A DNA stretch of 64,000 nt, from NCBI RefSeq assembly GCF_900101615.1, contig NZ_FMZX01000002.1:248001-312000 (forward strand), in the 5' to 3' direction. Under the pieces are notes generated by a model. The model was given only the letters and a program-made list of their open reading frames with translations, searched no databases and had not been told where the DNA came from. A program made the position numbers and the translations under genes. The DNA comes from Belnapia rosea. Its GTDB lineage: Bacteria; Pseudomonadota; Alphaproteobacteria; Acetobacterales; Acetobacteraceae. Below are positions 37,205-45,752 of this stretch, piece after piece. Position 1 is the first letter of the stretch. The number at the start of each line of letters is the position of its first letter.

Positions 37205-38503
37205 CTAGCGCCGCATATTGATGGTGTCCTGCAGCAGCTCGTCGGTCGCGGCAACGACCTTTGTATTGGCCGTATAGGCGCGCTGGGCGACGATCAGCTT
37301 GCTGAACTCGCTGGCGATATCGACATTCGACCGCTCGATCGAGCCGATGACGAGTTTGCCGACGCCGTTCGAGGCGGCATCCGTCACACGGGCCTCCCCC
37401 GAATCCGGCGTGCGCATGAAGGCCTGGCCGTCCAGCCGTTGCAGCTGCGCCGGGTCGTTGAAGGCGACGAGCGGGATGCGGGCGATGACGCGGCTCTGGC
37501 CGTTGTCGTAGTTGACCGCGACATCGCCATTGGCCCGCGTGCTGAGGCTGGAGAAGGCGCCCAGCGGCACGCCGTCCTGTGTCAGGTTGCGCACGCTGAA
37601 ATCGGCCGAATACTGCGTGACGCCGAGCGACTTGCCGAACTGGCCGAGCGAGAGGCTGACGGTTTGAGGACCTTCGCCGAAATCGGCGGTGAAGGTGACG
37701 GCGGCCGGGTCACCCTCGGCGCTGGTGGCGGGCTTCGTCAGGCCGGTGGCGATGCCGAAGGCGCCGATCGTGCCATCGGCCACCGCCGGCGAGGCGCCGT
37801 TGCCGAAATTCAGCTCGATGCTGCCGCGGGTCGCGCCGTTGATGTCGTCCGGCACATCGACCTGCATCGTCCAGTGATTGGTGAGGGTCGGCGTGAAGGT
37901 CAGGTTCACCGTATGAAGCCGGCCGAGGGAGTCGTAGAGCTGCGCCTGCGTCGTCACCGGCGAGTTCGGGATGGTGGCCGGCAGGTTGGCCGAGAGCTGG
38001 ATTTCGCGCGTGGCGATCGGGTTGAAGACCTGCTGGTTCACGCGGATCGGCGCGATCGTCGTGCGGTCTGGATTGCCGCTTGGATCGACCGGCCAACCCT
38101 TCAGGTAGTAGCCCGAGCCGTTGGTGAGGTAGCCATCCGCATCGCGCGTGAAGTCGCCGGCGCGGCTGAAGAATTGCCGCTCATCGAAGACCGGCTGGCC
38201 GTTCACCGTGCCCTTGGCAAGAGCCACGCTGAAGAAGCCTTGCCCGCCGATCGCCAGTGCGAGCGGATCCTCCGACTGTTCGATCGTGCCCTGGACGGTG
38301 TTGGTATAGGAGGGCTTGGCGATCACCGCGCCCGGCAGGTTGATCGATTGGCTCGAGGAGGTGATGTAGGAGACGAAATTGGTGTCGACGCGCTTGTAGC
38401 CGACGGTCTGGCTGTTCGCGATGTTGTCCGAGATATTGCCGAGCGAGCGGCTTTGCGAGGTCAGGCCGCTGATGGCGGCGGTGAGCGAGCCGAAGAGGGA
38501 CAT
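37205..38503 (-). CDS. flgE: Flagellar hook protein FlgE
   Basis: This is the main hook subunit, of 432 residues. The N-terminus MSLFGSLTAAISGLTSQ and the SDNIANSQTVGYKR motif are typical of hook proteins. The C-terminus IASEFSKLIVAQRAYTANTKVVAATDELLQDTINMRR forms the core helix. I start at the ATG at 38503 because GGAGG lies 8 bases upstream; an ATG 18 bases earlier lacks one. A sigma-54 promoter and enhancer lie upstream, so it heads flgEKL. Confidence 0.96.
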   Translation of the reverse strand: MSLFGSLTAAISGLTSQSRSLGNISDNIANSQTVGYKRVDTNFVSYITSSSQSINLPGAVIAKPSYTNTVQGTIEQSEDPLALAIGGQGFFSVALAKGTVNGQPVFDERQFFSRAGDFTRDADGYLTNGSGYYLKGWPVDPSGNPDRTTIAPIRVNQQVFNPIATREIQLSANLPATIPNSPVTTQAQLYDSLGRLHTVNLTFTPTLTNHWTMQVDVPDDINGATRGSIELNFGNGASPAVADGTIGAFGIATGLTKPATSAEGDPAAVTFTADFGEGPQTVSLSLGQFGKSLGVTQYSADFSVRNLTQDGVPLGAFSSLSTRANGDVAVNYDNGQSRVIARIPLVAFNDPAQLQRLDGQAFMRTPDSGEARVTDAASNGVGKLVIGSIERSNVDIASEFSKLIVAQRAYTANTKVVAATDELLQDTINMRR

Positions 38504-38574
38504 GGGGCGGGCCTCCGTCATGCAGGGCTCGGCACCGCGGCGGAAGCGGTGGCCGGCCCTCGTCGCGCCGGTAT

Positions 38575-38590
38575 CGCAGGGTCTGTGCCA
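38575..38590 (-). promoter_or_regulatory. Sigma-54 promoter of flgEKL
   Basis: The minus strand reads TGGCACAGACCCTGCG. The invariant GG and GC are exactly 10 bases apart, and TGGCAC matches the -24 consensus. The predicted start is near 38564, about 60 bases before flgE. This fits late flagellar gene control by sigma-54 in alphaproteobacteria. Confidence 0.75.
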
Positions 38591-38629
38591 AGCCCTGGCG
38601 CATCCTGCCCTGCCGCTTCTGCCGTCCGG

Positions 38630-38667
38630 CCGGCAGGCTTTGCCGGGGCGGGGGCCGGGCTTGCCGG
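38630..38667. promoter_or_regulatory. Composite palindromic enhancer, flgE/fliK region
   Basis: A 17-bp palindrome CCGGCAGGCTTTGCCGG (38630-38646) is followed after 13 bases by the half-site CTTGCCGG (38660-38667). The same design with the same 13-base gap occurs between flgI and fliX. It lies upstream of sigma-54 promoters on both strands. I infer a binding site for the FlbD-type activator (ftr-like). Confidence 0.65.
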
Positions 38668-38685
38668 TGCCGCATGCCCCCGGGC

Positions 38686-38701
38686 TGGCCCATGCTTCGC
38701 A
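38686..38701 (+). promoter_or_regulatory. Possible sigma-54 promoter of fliK
   Basis: TGGCCCATGCTTCGCA has GG and GC exactly 10 bases apart but deviates at the -24 CA and in the TTGC. The start would be near 38712, leaving a 19-base leader before the ATG at 38731. It is weaker than the flgE and flgI sites. Confidence 0.45.
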
Positions 38702-38730
38702 GCAGCGCGGTGCCGCTGGACCGGATCACC

Positions 38731-40323
38731 ATGGACACCACCGCAAGCCTCCCGCCGATGACGGCGAGCCCGCCGATGACCGCAGCGCCCCGCGCACAGG
38801 AGGCTGGCGCGGAGGAATTCGCCGCCCTGCTGCTCCGCGCCTGCCAGGCCGTGGGCCCGGCGGCCGAGCCCGGCGGCGTGGACAGCCCCGCCGCTTCGCT
38901 CCCGGCCGGGACGCTGCCCGTATCCCGGATGCCCGGTCCTGGCGTGCCGCGATTGACCCTGCCCATGCCTGCCGGCGCGCCGGCTCCGATGGGCAGGGTA
39001 TCGCCAACGCCAAACCCAGCCCCTATCCGCGGTGCCGCGCCCGCTCTGTCCCAACCCGTTGCCGAGGAGAAGGAGGCAGCCCTGACCGAGGCCGAACCGG
39101 CGACGGACCCGGTGATGCCGATGCCGGTCCTGCAAGAACAAGCGCCAGGGCCGGCACCCTTGCCATCTTTCGAGGCTCCGGTTGAAGGACCATCCCCAGC
39201 GGAGGGACCGGACACGCCCCGCAACGATATGCCAGAGCCCCGGTTCTGGCGCAGCAAAGCCGAGCACCTGCCGGAGGCCGGGCCCACATCGCTGCCGATG
39301 CCTGGCCCCTTGCCGGCTGCCGGCCCGTCCCTTTCCCCGCCCGCCTCGGGGCCGGAGCGGCACGGCCCGCCCCTGGCCAATTCGGCCGCACAAGCGCTGC
39401 TGCCACCCACGGCCGCCGCTGCCATGACCTCGGTCGCTCCCGGTACCGTCTCGCCGCCTGTCCCTCTCACCTCCGCCCTGCCACCTGCCGTCCCGACCGT
39501 GGCAGGACCGGACTCAGCCCGGCCGGTGTCGAATTCCGGTCGGCCGGTGCTCAGCGGTTCCGCCACCTCGCATCCAGCACGCGAGCGGCCGATGGCGATT
39601 GCCGCGACCTTCGGCCAGGCTATGGCGCAGGACAGGCTCGCGGCCGATGCTGCATCCGGCACTGAAGCCCTGCCCGACACTCCAGCGCCGACCTATGTGG
39701 AGCGACCTGTTGATCCTGCGCCCGTCCCCGCAGGACCTCGCCCTGTTGAGTTCCCTCCGGTGCGTCCCGCCATGTCCGAGGTGCTGCCTCCGGCAGGGTT
39801 CAGCCCGCCTCAGACAACTCCCCCGGCGGCGGCCGACACCCCGGCCCCCGCCATGCCCGCTGTCGGGCCGTCATCCGCCCCACCTCCGCCGCCGGCGCGG
39901 CAGGTGGCGCAGGTCACCATCGCCCTGGCCCTTGGCCAGGGGCAGGCGCCCCGCCTGACGGTAGCGCTCGAGCCTGAAAGCCTTGGCCGGGTGGAGATCC
40001 GCATCGAGCGCGGCGCCGAGGGCGAGGCCTCCGCCGTGCAGGTGCTTGCCGAGCGGCCGGAAACGCTCGCTCTCCTGCAGCGGGATGCGCGCGAACTCGA
40101 TCGCGCCCTGGGGCAGGCCGGCGTCACCATCGCCGATGGCGCGCTGCAATTCGGCCTCTCGGGCGGCCAGCCGGAGCAGCGCCCCGGTCAGCAGCCGGGC
40201 CGCCGGGGGCCGGAGACGGGCCAGCGGGCCGGGCAGGGCAGCCTGGGCACTTCATTGGAATCCCCCGGAGCCCTCCGGCCCGCGACGGGCCTCGCCCTCA
40301 CCCTACTCGACATCGCGGTTTGA
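38731..40323 (+). CDS. fliK: Flagellar hook-length control protein
   Basis: FliK measures hook length and switches export from hook to filament subunits. The first 390 residues are a Pro/Ala-rich, low-complexity ruler region. The C-terminal domain is the conserved part: LTVALEPESLGRVEIRIERG, VQVLAERPETLALLQRDARELDRALGQAGV, then a Gln/Gly-rich tail. I start at the ATG at 38731, consistent with the candidate sigma-54 start site. Upstream ATGs at 38674 and 38692 would lie before that site. flgD follows after 13 bases. Confidence 0.85.
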   Translation: MDTTASLPPMTASPPMTAAPRAQEAGAEEFAALLLRACQAVGPAAEPGGVDSPAASLPAGTLPVSRMPGPGVPRLTLPMPAGAPAPMGRVSPTPNPAPIRGAAPALSQPVAEEKEAALTEAEPATDPVMPMPVLQEQAPGPAPLPSFEAPVEGPSPAEGPDTPRNDMPEPRFWRSKAEHLPEAGPTSLPMPGPLPAAGPSLSPPASGPERHGPPLANSAAQALLPPTAAAAMTSVAPGTVSPPVPLTSALPPAVPTVAGPDSARPVSNSGRPVLSGSATSHPARERPMAIAATFGQAMAQDRLAADAASGTEALPDTPAPTYVERPVDPAPVPAGPRPVEFPPVRPAMSEVLPPAGFSPPQTTPPAAADTPAPAMPAVGPSSAPPPPPARQVAQVTIALALGQGQAPRLTVALEPESLGRVEIRIERGAEGEASAVQVLAERPETLALLQRDARELDRALGQAGVTIADGALQFGLSGGQPEQRPGQQPGRRGPETGQRAGQGSLGTSLESPGALRPATGLALTLLDIAV

Positions 40324-40336
40324 CGGAGCAGCATCG

Positions 40337-41014
40337 ATGAGCGGCAGCATCCAGGGCAGCGGTGCCACGACCGGAACCGGCAGCGCCACCACCGGCAGCG
40401 GCACGAAGCCCACCGGCATCGCCGGGGATTTCAATACCTTCCTCACCCTGCTCACCACCCAGCTGAAAAATCAGGACCCAACCAAGGCAATGGACACCAA
40501 CGAGATGACCAACCAGCTCGTCTCCTTCGCCACGGTCGAGCAGCAGATCGCCGTCAACACCAACCTCGCCAAGCTGATCGGCCTGCAACAGGGTGCCCAG
40601 CTCACCGCCGCTGCGCCGTTGATGGGCGAGCGGGTGGAGGTCGAGAGCGACCGCCTTTCCCTGCAAGGCGGCACGGCGACGCTGCGCCTGCCTGCGGCCG
40701 ATACCGCGCAGCAGGCGGTGATCCGGGTGATGGATGCCGGCGGGCGCCTTCTGCGCGAAGCGACCGTGAAGCTCGGCGCCACGGCGCAGGAATGGGTCTG
40801 GGATGGCCGCAACATGGCCGGGCAGCGCCAGCCTGACGGCGCCTATCGGTTTGCCGTCGCCGGGCAGGATGCCGCCGGCGCCCCGCAGCCGGTGACGGCG
40901 ACGGTAATCGGCGTGGCAACCGCAGCCAAGCGCCCTTCGGGTGGCGACCTCCAGCTCGAACTCGGCAAGCTCGCGGTCGGCTTCGATGCGGTGCGGGGGG
41001 TGGACGGGGGCTGA
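40337..41014 (+). CDS. flgD: Flagellar hook assembly (cap) protein FlgD
   Basis: FlgD caps the growing hook and helps subunits assemble. It has 225 residues, with a Thr/Gly/Ser-rich start, the conserved FNTFLTLLTTQLKNQDPTKAMDTNEMTNQLVSFATVEQQI, and a C-terminal beta domain with WVWDGRNMAGQRQPDGAYRF. GGAG precedes the ATG at 40337. It is cotranscribed with fliK. Confidence 0.95.
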   Translation: MSGSIQGSGATTGTGSATTGSGTKPTGIAGDFNTFLTLLTTQLKNQDPTKAMDTNEMTNQLVSFATVEQQIAVNTNLAKLIGLQQGAQLTAAAPLMGERVEVESDRLSLQGGTATLRLPAADTAQQAVIRVMDAGGRLLREATVKLGATAQEWVWDGRNMAGQRQPDGAYRFAVAGQDAAGAPQPVTATVIGVATAAKRPSGGDLQLELGKLAVGFDAVRGVDGG

Positions 41015-41027
41015 GGCCGCCGCCCGG

Positions 41028-41975
41028 TCAGCGCCGCGCGGCCGGCATCAACGGCGGCGCTTCCTCGGCGACCGGGGTGGCTGCCGGGCCGGGCGAAGCG
41101 GTGGGCGGCGGCGTGCTCATCGCATTGGCGACGACGGTACGGACGCCCGGCGCCGCCTGTTCCGCCGCGGCATAGGCGATATCGCCCCAGAGCCCGCGCA
41201 GCCGCCCGGTCGGCACCTCATTGATCTGCACGACGCGGCCCAGCTCCTCGCCATCCCGCCGGCTGACGATCCACTGGATCTCGACACGCTGCTGCCTCGG
41301 CGTGCCGCCCGGGGCGAGGACGACATCACCCTCCAGCGCATAGCTCGCACCATCCGCTGCGTCCTGAACGACGAAACCCTCATTGCCGAGGAATTCGCGC
41401 ATCCGCGTGGCGAGCGCGGTGTTGCCGTCCCCCGTTGCGCCCTTTACCCCGGTGAAGCGAATGCGCGGCGGTCCGGCGGCCAGCGACTGCGGGTCAGTGG
41501 ATTTGCGCGCGGCCTCCACCTGCAGCAGCAGCCGGCTCAGATTGGGCACCGCCTGGCTGGCGACCTCGGTGAAGAGTTCCGGCGTCGGCTCCGCCCAACG
41601 GATGATCGGCACGGGATTGCCCTGCGTTGCCGCCTGGACCTCGCCATCGGCATTCAGCAGGCGGAAGCGCGGCTGCACGGACTGACCCTGGCGTTCGGCA
41701 GCGATCTCGACCCGCCAGTCGAGCGGCAGCGGTGTCGGGGTGGCGATGGCCGGGACATCCTCGGCCTGCAGCGCGGTCGCCATCGCCTCCGCCAGGCCCT
41801 TCGCCGCCTCGTCGGTCATCAACGCCTCGCTCGGCGGCAGCACGGCGAGGCGGATGGCGAGCGGCACCGCCAGCCGCTGCGCCTGCGCGCCGGGGCGGCC
41901 GCGATAGGGCTGGGGCAGGTCGCCACAGCCTGCCAGCAACAACGGGAGGAGCAGCAGCAGCTTACAGAAGCGCAC
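41028..41975 (-). CDS. Uncharacterised lipoprotein
   Basis: This 315-residue protein has an N-terminal lipoprotein signal (RFCKLLLLLPLLLAGC, lipobox LAGC) and a Pro/Ala-rich C-terminus. The middle is mixed alpha/beta without a family I can name. The start codon is GTG at 41975. It is the last gene of a run beginning with rfaD and including lgt, the enzyme that would lipidate it. A role in the envelope is inferred. Confidence 0.75.
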   Translation of the reverse strand: MRFCKLLLLLPLLLAGCGDLPQPYRGRPGAQAQRLAVPLAIRLAVLPPSEALMTDEAAKGLAEAMATALQAEDVPAIATPTPLPLDWRVEIAAERQGQSVQPRFRLLNADGEVQAATQGNPVPIIRWAEPTPELFTEVASQAVPNLSRLLLQVEAARKSTDPQSLAAGPPRIRFTGVKGATGDGNTALATRMREFLGNEGFVVQDAADGASYALEGDVVLAPGGTPRQQRVEIQWIVSRRDGEELGRVVQINEVPTGRLRGLWGDIAYAAAEQAAPGVRTVVANAMSTPPPTASPGPAATPVAEEAPPLMPAARR

Positions 41976-42030
41976 AGGCCACCATGATGGTGAGCAGGGT
42001 CAGGACGAAGAACTGGACCATGTAGGGCAT
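41962..42030 (-). CDS. Possible 22-residue membrane peptide
   Basis: A short frame starting MPYMVQFFVLTLLTIMVACA runs from an ATG three bases after the pgeF stop to a TAA inside the start of the lipoprotein gene. It is one hydrophobic helix. It could be a real coupled micro-peptide, or simply a translational bridge between pgeF and the GTG-started lipoprotein gene. No separate ribosome site is seen. Confidence 0.3.
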   Translation of the reverse strand: MPYMVQFFVLTLLTIMVACALL

Positions 42031-42033
42031 GGC

Positions 42034-42819
42034 TCAGACCGTGATGCTGATGGCCGAGAGCTGATGGCCGATGGGCCCGCCCCCCGCCAGGGTTCGCCGC
42101 CGGTGGCTGAAGAAGGATGCCTCCTCCGCCAGCGTGTCCAGGCTGGCCGTCTCCACCCTGGCAATGCCGGCGGCCGAGAGCCGCGCCGCGCAGTAGCCGG
42201 GCAGGTCGAATTGCCAGCGATCCTCGCGCCGGCCCGGGGCGAAGTGCCGTGCATCGGACGGGTCGCGCGCCAGCACGGCATCGCGCAGGTCCGGCCCGAC
42301 CTCGTAGCTTGCCTGGCCGATGCAGGGGCCGACTGCGGCCAGCATTCGCTGCGGCCGGGCGCCGAGCCCGGCCATGGCCGCGATCGTCGCCTCGATCACC
42401 CCATCCACCGCGCCGCGCCAGCCGGCATGGGCGGCACCGATCACGCCCGCCTCGGGGTCGGCGAAGAGCACCGGTGCGCAATCCGCGGTGACGATGCCGA
42501 GCGCGATACCCGGCCGGCGCGTCACCACCGCATCGGCGCGGGGGCCCTCGCCCTCGCGCCAGCCGGCCGCGTCCACCTCGGCGACGGCGATGCCATGCAC
42601 CTGGGTCAGCCCGTGCAGCGCGGTGGCGGGCAGGCCGAGGGCATCGGCGGCGCGACGGCGGTTCTCGCGCACCCGCTCCCGGTCGTCCTGGCCGGAAAGC
42701 GAGCAATTGAGCGCCGCCCAGGGGCCTTCGGACACGCCGCCGCGGCGGGTGAAGAAGCCATGGCGCAGGCCTGTTGCCGCGGCGAGCGCGGGGGTGGTCA
42801 GGAATTCAGCGGAGTTCAT
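42034..42819 (-). CDS. pgeF: Peptidoglycan editing factor / multicopper polyphenol oxidase-fold protein
   Basis: This YfiH/PgeF-family protein (261 residues) hydrolyses wrongly incorporated peptidoglycan precursors in characterised relatives and was earlier called a laccase. Motifs are HGFFTRRGGVSEGPWAALNCS, LTQVHGIAVAEVD, the metal ligands in TADCAPVLF and AHAGWRGAVDGV, and VGPCIGQASYEVG. The ATG overlaps the preceding methyltransferase stop (ATGA). Confidence 0.92.
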   Translation of the reverse strand: MNSAEFLTTPALAAATGLRHGFFTRRGGVSEGPWAALNCSLSGQDDRERVRENRRRAADALGLPATALHGLTQVHGIAVAEVDAAGWREGEGPRADAVVTRRPGIALGIVTADCAPVLFADPEAGVIGAAHAGWRGAVDGVIEATIAAMAGLGARPQRMLAAVGPCIGQASYEVGPDLRDAVLARDPSDARHFAPGRREDRWQFDLPGYCAARLSAAGIARVETASLDTLAEEASFFSHRRRTLAGGGPIGHQLSAISITV

Positions 42820-43835
42820 GCTGGCTCGAAGCCCGGAGGAATAGCGAGCCCCGGATGACACAGGCCGAGCACCTTGAACAGCCGCCCCATCCCCTCCGGC
42901 GCCACCAGACGCTCCGCCCCCGAGAGGATCAGCCCGGCTGCCCGGGGGTTGGCCCGGGCGAGGATGGCCGCCCGGCTCATCAGCCCGAGCCGCTGGAGGA
43001 AGAGCCCCATCGGCAAGGGTCCATGCACCGCCGCCCCGGCGGATCGCGCTTCGGCGGCAAGGGCGGGGAATCGTACATGGGCGGTGATGTCGACGCTGCC
43101 CGGCCCGGCCAGCGGATCGGCCGGGCCATGGCGGGTCATGGCCTGGAGGCTGTCGCCGAATCCCTCCGCAGCCGGGCCGTAATCCAGGACCAGCGCCGCC
43201 CCGCCCTGCATCCTCAGGCGGCCGGCGAGATGATGGGCAATGGCGAGCGACGCCGCCGAGTATTCCTGGATGGCACCCTCCGGCGCCGTCTCGGGCAGGG
43301 GAGGGGCTGCCTCCACCGCGTGCTCGACGAAGCCGCCGTCCTGGACGAATCGCTCCCGCCAGCCGCCCTCGCGCCGGATGAATTGCCGGATCGGCAGCGC
43401 ATCGAAGAATTCGTTGGCCAACAGAATGGTGGGCCCCGGTGGCACATCCTCCAGCCGGTCATGCCACTGCGTACCCGGCAGCCGCGCCGCCTGCGCGGCG
43501 CGGAGCGTGGGCGAGGTCTCGACCAGATGGACCTCCACCGCCGCCCGGAAGGCCGGCATCACCTCGCCGACCGCCCGCAGCGCATCCGCCATCAGCGTGC
43601 CGCGGCCGGGGCCGAGCTCCACCAGCCGGACCGGCGCCGGCGCGCCCATCATCTGCCAGGTAACCGCTGCCCACAGGCCGAGGCACTCGCCGAAGGCCTG
43701 GGAGATTTCCGGCGCCGTGGTGAAGTCGCCCGCCTGGCCGAACGGATCCCGCCCGGCGTAATAGGCCGAGGCGGCCCTCTCCATGAACCGATCGAGGCGT
43801 TCAGGCATGGCCTGCTTGTCGGATGACCGGTTCAC
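42816..43835 (-). CDS. NDUFAF7/MidA-family SAM-dependent methyltransferase
   Basis: This DUF185-type methyltransferase has 339 residues. In mitochondria the homologue methylates an arginine of the 49-kDa subunit of complex I. Motifs are YYAGRDPFGQAGDFTTAPEISQ, the SAM site LVELGPGRGTLMADALR, LLANEFFDALPIRQF and LDYGPAAEGFGDSLQA. I use the GTG at 43835 because GGAGG lies eight bases before it; an ATG at 43808 is the alternative. It lies between lgt and pgeF in one transcription unit. Confidence 0.88.
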   Translation of the reverse strand: MNRSSDKQAMPERLDRFMERAASAYYAGRDPFGQAGDFTTAPEISQAFGECLGLWAAVTWQMMGAPAPVRLVELGPGRGTLMADALRAVGEVMPAFRAAVEVHLVETSPTLRAAQAARLPGTQWHDRLEDVPPGPTILLANEFFDALPIRQFIRREGGWRERFVQDGGFVEHAVEAAPPLPETAPEGAIQEYSAASLAIAHHLAGRLRMQGGAALVLDYGPAAEGFGDSLQAMTRHGPADPLAGPGSVDITAHVRFPALAAEARSAGAAVHGPLPMGLFLQRLGLMSRAAILARANPRAAGLILSGAERLVAPEGMGRLFKVLGLCHPGLAIPPGFEPA

Positions 43836-43870
43836 GCCCCGTGCCTCCGGCCTTCCGTGATCAAGCGTGC

Positions 43871-44677
43871 TCAGGCCACCGCCTCCTGCCGCGGCTTCGC
43901 CCGCAGCATCAGCCAGCCGCCGACCAGGATCATTGGCACGGAGAGCAGCTGCCCCATCGTGGCGCCAGCGAAGAGGAAGCCGAGGAAGGCATCCGGCTGG
44001 CGGAAGAACTCGCCGATGAAGCGCGCCAGCCCGTAGCCGGCGAGGAAGGCCCCGGCGACGAAGCCGCGCCGTGCCCGGATTGCTGGCTGATGCACCAGCA
44101 CCTGTAACAGGATGAAGAGCAGCAACCCCTCCATTCCCGCCTGGTAGAGCTGGCTCGGATGGCGCGGTTCCGGCCCGCCGGTCGGGAAGACCATGGCCCA
44201 GGGCACGTCGCTGACCCGGCCCCAGAGCTCCCCATTGATGAAATTGGCCAACCGGCCGAGGCAGAGGCCGATCGGCACCACCGCCGTCACCCGGTCCGCG
44301 AAGCCCAGCGGTTCCAGCCGTTCCTGCCGGCAGAACAGGAAGATCGCCACGATCACCCCGAGCGCCCCGCCATGGAAGCTCATGCCCCCCTCCCAGACCT
44401 TGAGGATGTCCAGGGGATGAGCGAGGTAGTGCTCCGGCCGGTAGAACAGCACATAGCCGAGCCTGCCGCCGAGGATGATGCCGAGCGTCGTCCAGGTGAC
44501 GAAATCATCGATCTGCCGGCGGTCGGCGACGACGGGCGGCAGCGCCACCAGCCGCCGTGCCAGCCACCAGCCGCCGAGGATGCCGGCGATATAGGCGAGC
44601 GCGTACCAGCGGATGGCGAAGGGGCCGATCTGCACCAGGACCGGGTCGATGACCGGGAAGGGGATGGCGAAGAGCAT
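43871..44677 (-). CDS. lgt: Prolipoprotein diacylglyceryl transferase
   Basis: This inner-membrane enzyme transfers diacylglycerol from phosphatidylglycerol to the lipobox cysteine, the first step in lipoprotein maturation. It has 268 residues and seven hydrophobic segments. The family signature is GRLANFINGELWGRVSDVPWAMVFPTGGPEPRHPSQLYQA, with the essential His and Arg. Its ATG shares one base with the rfaD stop (TGATG). Confidence 0.96.
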   Translation of the reverse strand: MLFAIPFPVIDPVLVQIGPFAIRWYALAYIAGILGGWWLARRLVALPPVVADRRQIDDFVTWTTLGIILGGRLGYVLFYRPEHYLAHPLDILKVWEGGMSFHGGALGVIVAIFLFCRQERLEPLGFADRVTAVVPIGLCLGRLANFINGELWGRVSDVPWAMVFPTGGPEPRHPSQLYQAGMEGLLLFILLQVLVHQPAIRARRGFVAGAFLAGYGLARFIGEFFRQPDAFLGFLFAGATMGQLLSVPMILVGGWLMLRAKPRQEAVA

Positions 44678-45657
44678 CAGCGATACGGGTCCGCCTGGGT
44701 GAGGAAATCCTGCACGGTGCGGCGAACCCCTTCCTCGAGCGGCGTCATCTGCGCGTTGAAGCCCGCCGCGCGCAGCCGGTCCAGCGGCGCTTCCGTGAAG
44801 TACTGGTACTTGCCGCGGAGATCCGCCGGCATGTCGATGTAGCGGATATCGGCCGGCCGGCCGAGCGCGGCGAACATCGCGCCCACCAGGTCGCGGAAGC
44901 TCCGCGCCCGGCCGGAGCCGAGGTTGAAGAGCCCCGAGACATGCGGGTTGTCGAGCAGCCAGAGCATCACCGCGACGCAGTCGTCCACATGGACGAAGTC
45001 GCGCTGCTGCTCGCCATCGGGGATGCCCACGCGGTCGGAGCGGAACAGCGTCGCCGCCTCGCCCCCCATCACCTGCCCGAATTTGTGGAAGAGGACGCTC
45101 GCCATCCGGCCCTTATGCGCCTCGTTCGGGCCATAGACGTTGAAGAAGCGGAGGCCGGCCCATTGCGGCGGCGCCGGGCGGCCGCGCCGCAGCAGGTCCG
45201 CCACCCGCCGGTCGAAGGCGAGCTTCGACCAGCCATAGAGGTTGAGGGGGCGGAGCCGCGCCAGGGCCTCAGGCGAGGCATCATCCTCGAAGCCGAGGCT
45301 GCCATCGCCATAGGTCGCGGCGGAGGAGGCGTAGATGAAGGGAATGCCGCGTGCGGCGCAGCCTTCCCAAAGCCGGAGCGGAAGGGTGAGGTTGGTCGCC
45401 GCCACCAGGTCGCCATCCGTCGCCGTGGTGGCACTGATGGCGCCGAGATGCAGCACCGCGCGGAGCGGCGGCGCGGCCGCCCAGAACCGTTCCAGGTCCT
45501 CAGGCGGGAGGATGCCCGCGATCGGGTGCTTGGCGAGGTTGCGCCATTTATCGCCCCCCCGCAGGCGGTCCACCACCATCACCTCCGCCCCGCGGTCACA
45601 GAGCGCGGCGACGAGGTTGGAGCCGATGAAACCGGCCCCGCCGGTGACGAGATACAT
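44677..45657 (-). CDS. rfaD: ADP-L-glycero-D-manno-heptose 6-epimerase
   Basis: This short-chain reductase-type epimerase makes the L-glycero form of ADP-heptose for the LPS inner core. It has 326 residues, with NADP motif YLVTGGAGFIGSNLVAAL, the catalytic YGWSKLAFD (Tyr-x3-Lys) and FFNVYGPNEAHKGRMASVLFHKF, which is characteristic of this enzyme. I start at the ATG at 45657; the longer frame upstream is spurious. It heads the run rfaD-lgt-methyltransferase-pgeF-lipoprotein. Confidence 0.93.
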   Translation of the reverse strand: MYLVTGGAGFIGSNLVAALCDRGAEVMVVDRLRGGDKWRNLAKHPIAGILPPEDLERFWAAAPPLRAVLHLGAISATTATDGDLVAATNLTLPLRLWEGCAARGIPFIYASSAATYGDGSLGFEDDASPEALARLRPLNLYGWSKLAFDRRVADLLRRGRPAPPQWAGLRFFNVYGPNEAHKGRMASVLFHKFGQVMGGEAATLFRSDRVGIPDGEQQRDFVHVDDCVAVMLWLLDNPHVSGLFNLGSGRARSFRDLVGAMFAALGRPADIRYIDMPADLRGKYQYFTEAPLDRLRAAGFNAQMTPLEEGVRRTVQDFLTQADPYR

Positions 45658-45752
45658 CGTCGCGACCCCCAATGGCCGGCACACCGCATGGTGGTGCCGG
45701 GCGGCGGGGGGTATAGGCCGCGTCAATGCAGGCTGTGAAGAGGAGCGGGTCC

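Noticed and set aside
38181-39680. A 499-codon minus-strand frame opposite fliK running into flgE
   Set aside because: Low-complexity antisense reading of the fliK ruler region. It ends in an out-of-frame copy of flgE, and the FlgE frame itself starts at 38503.
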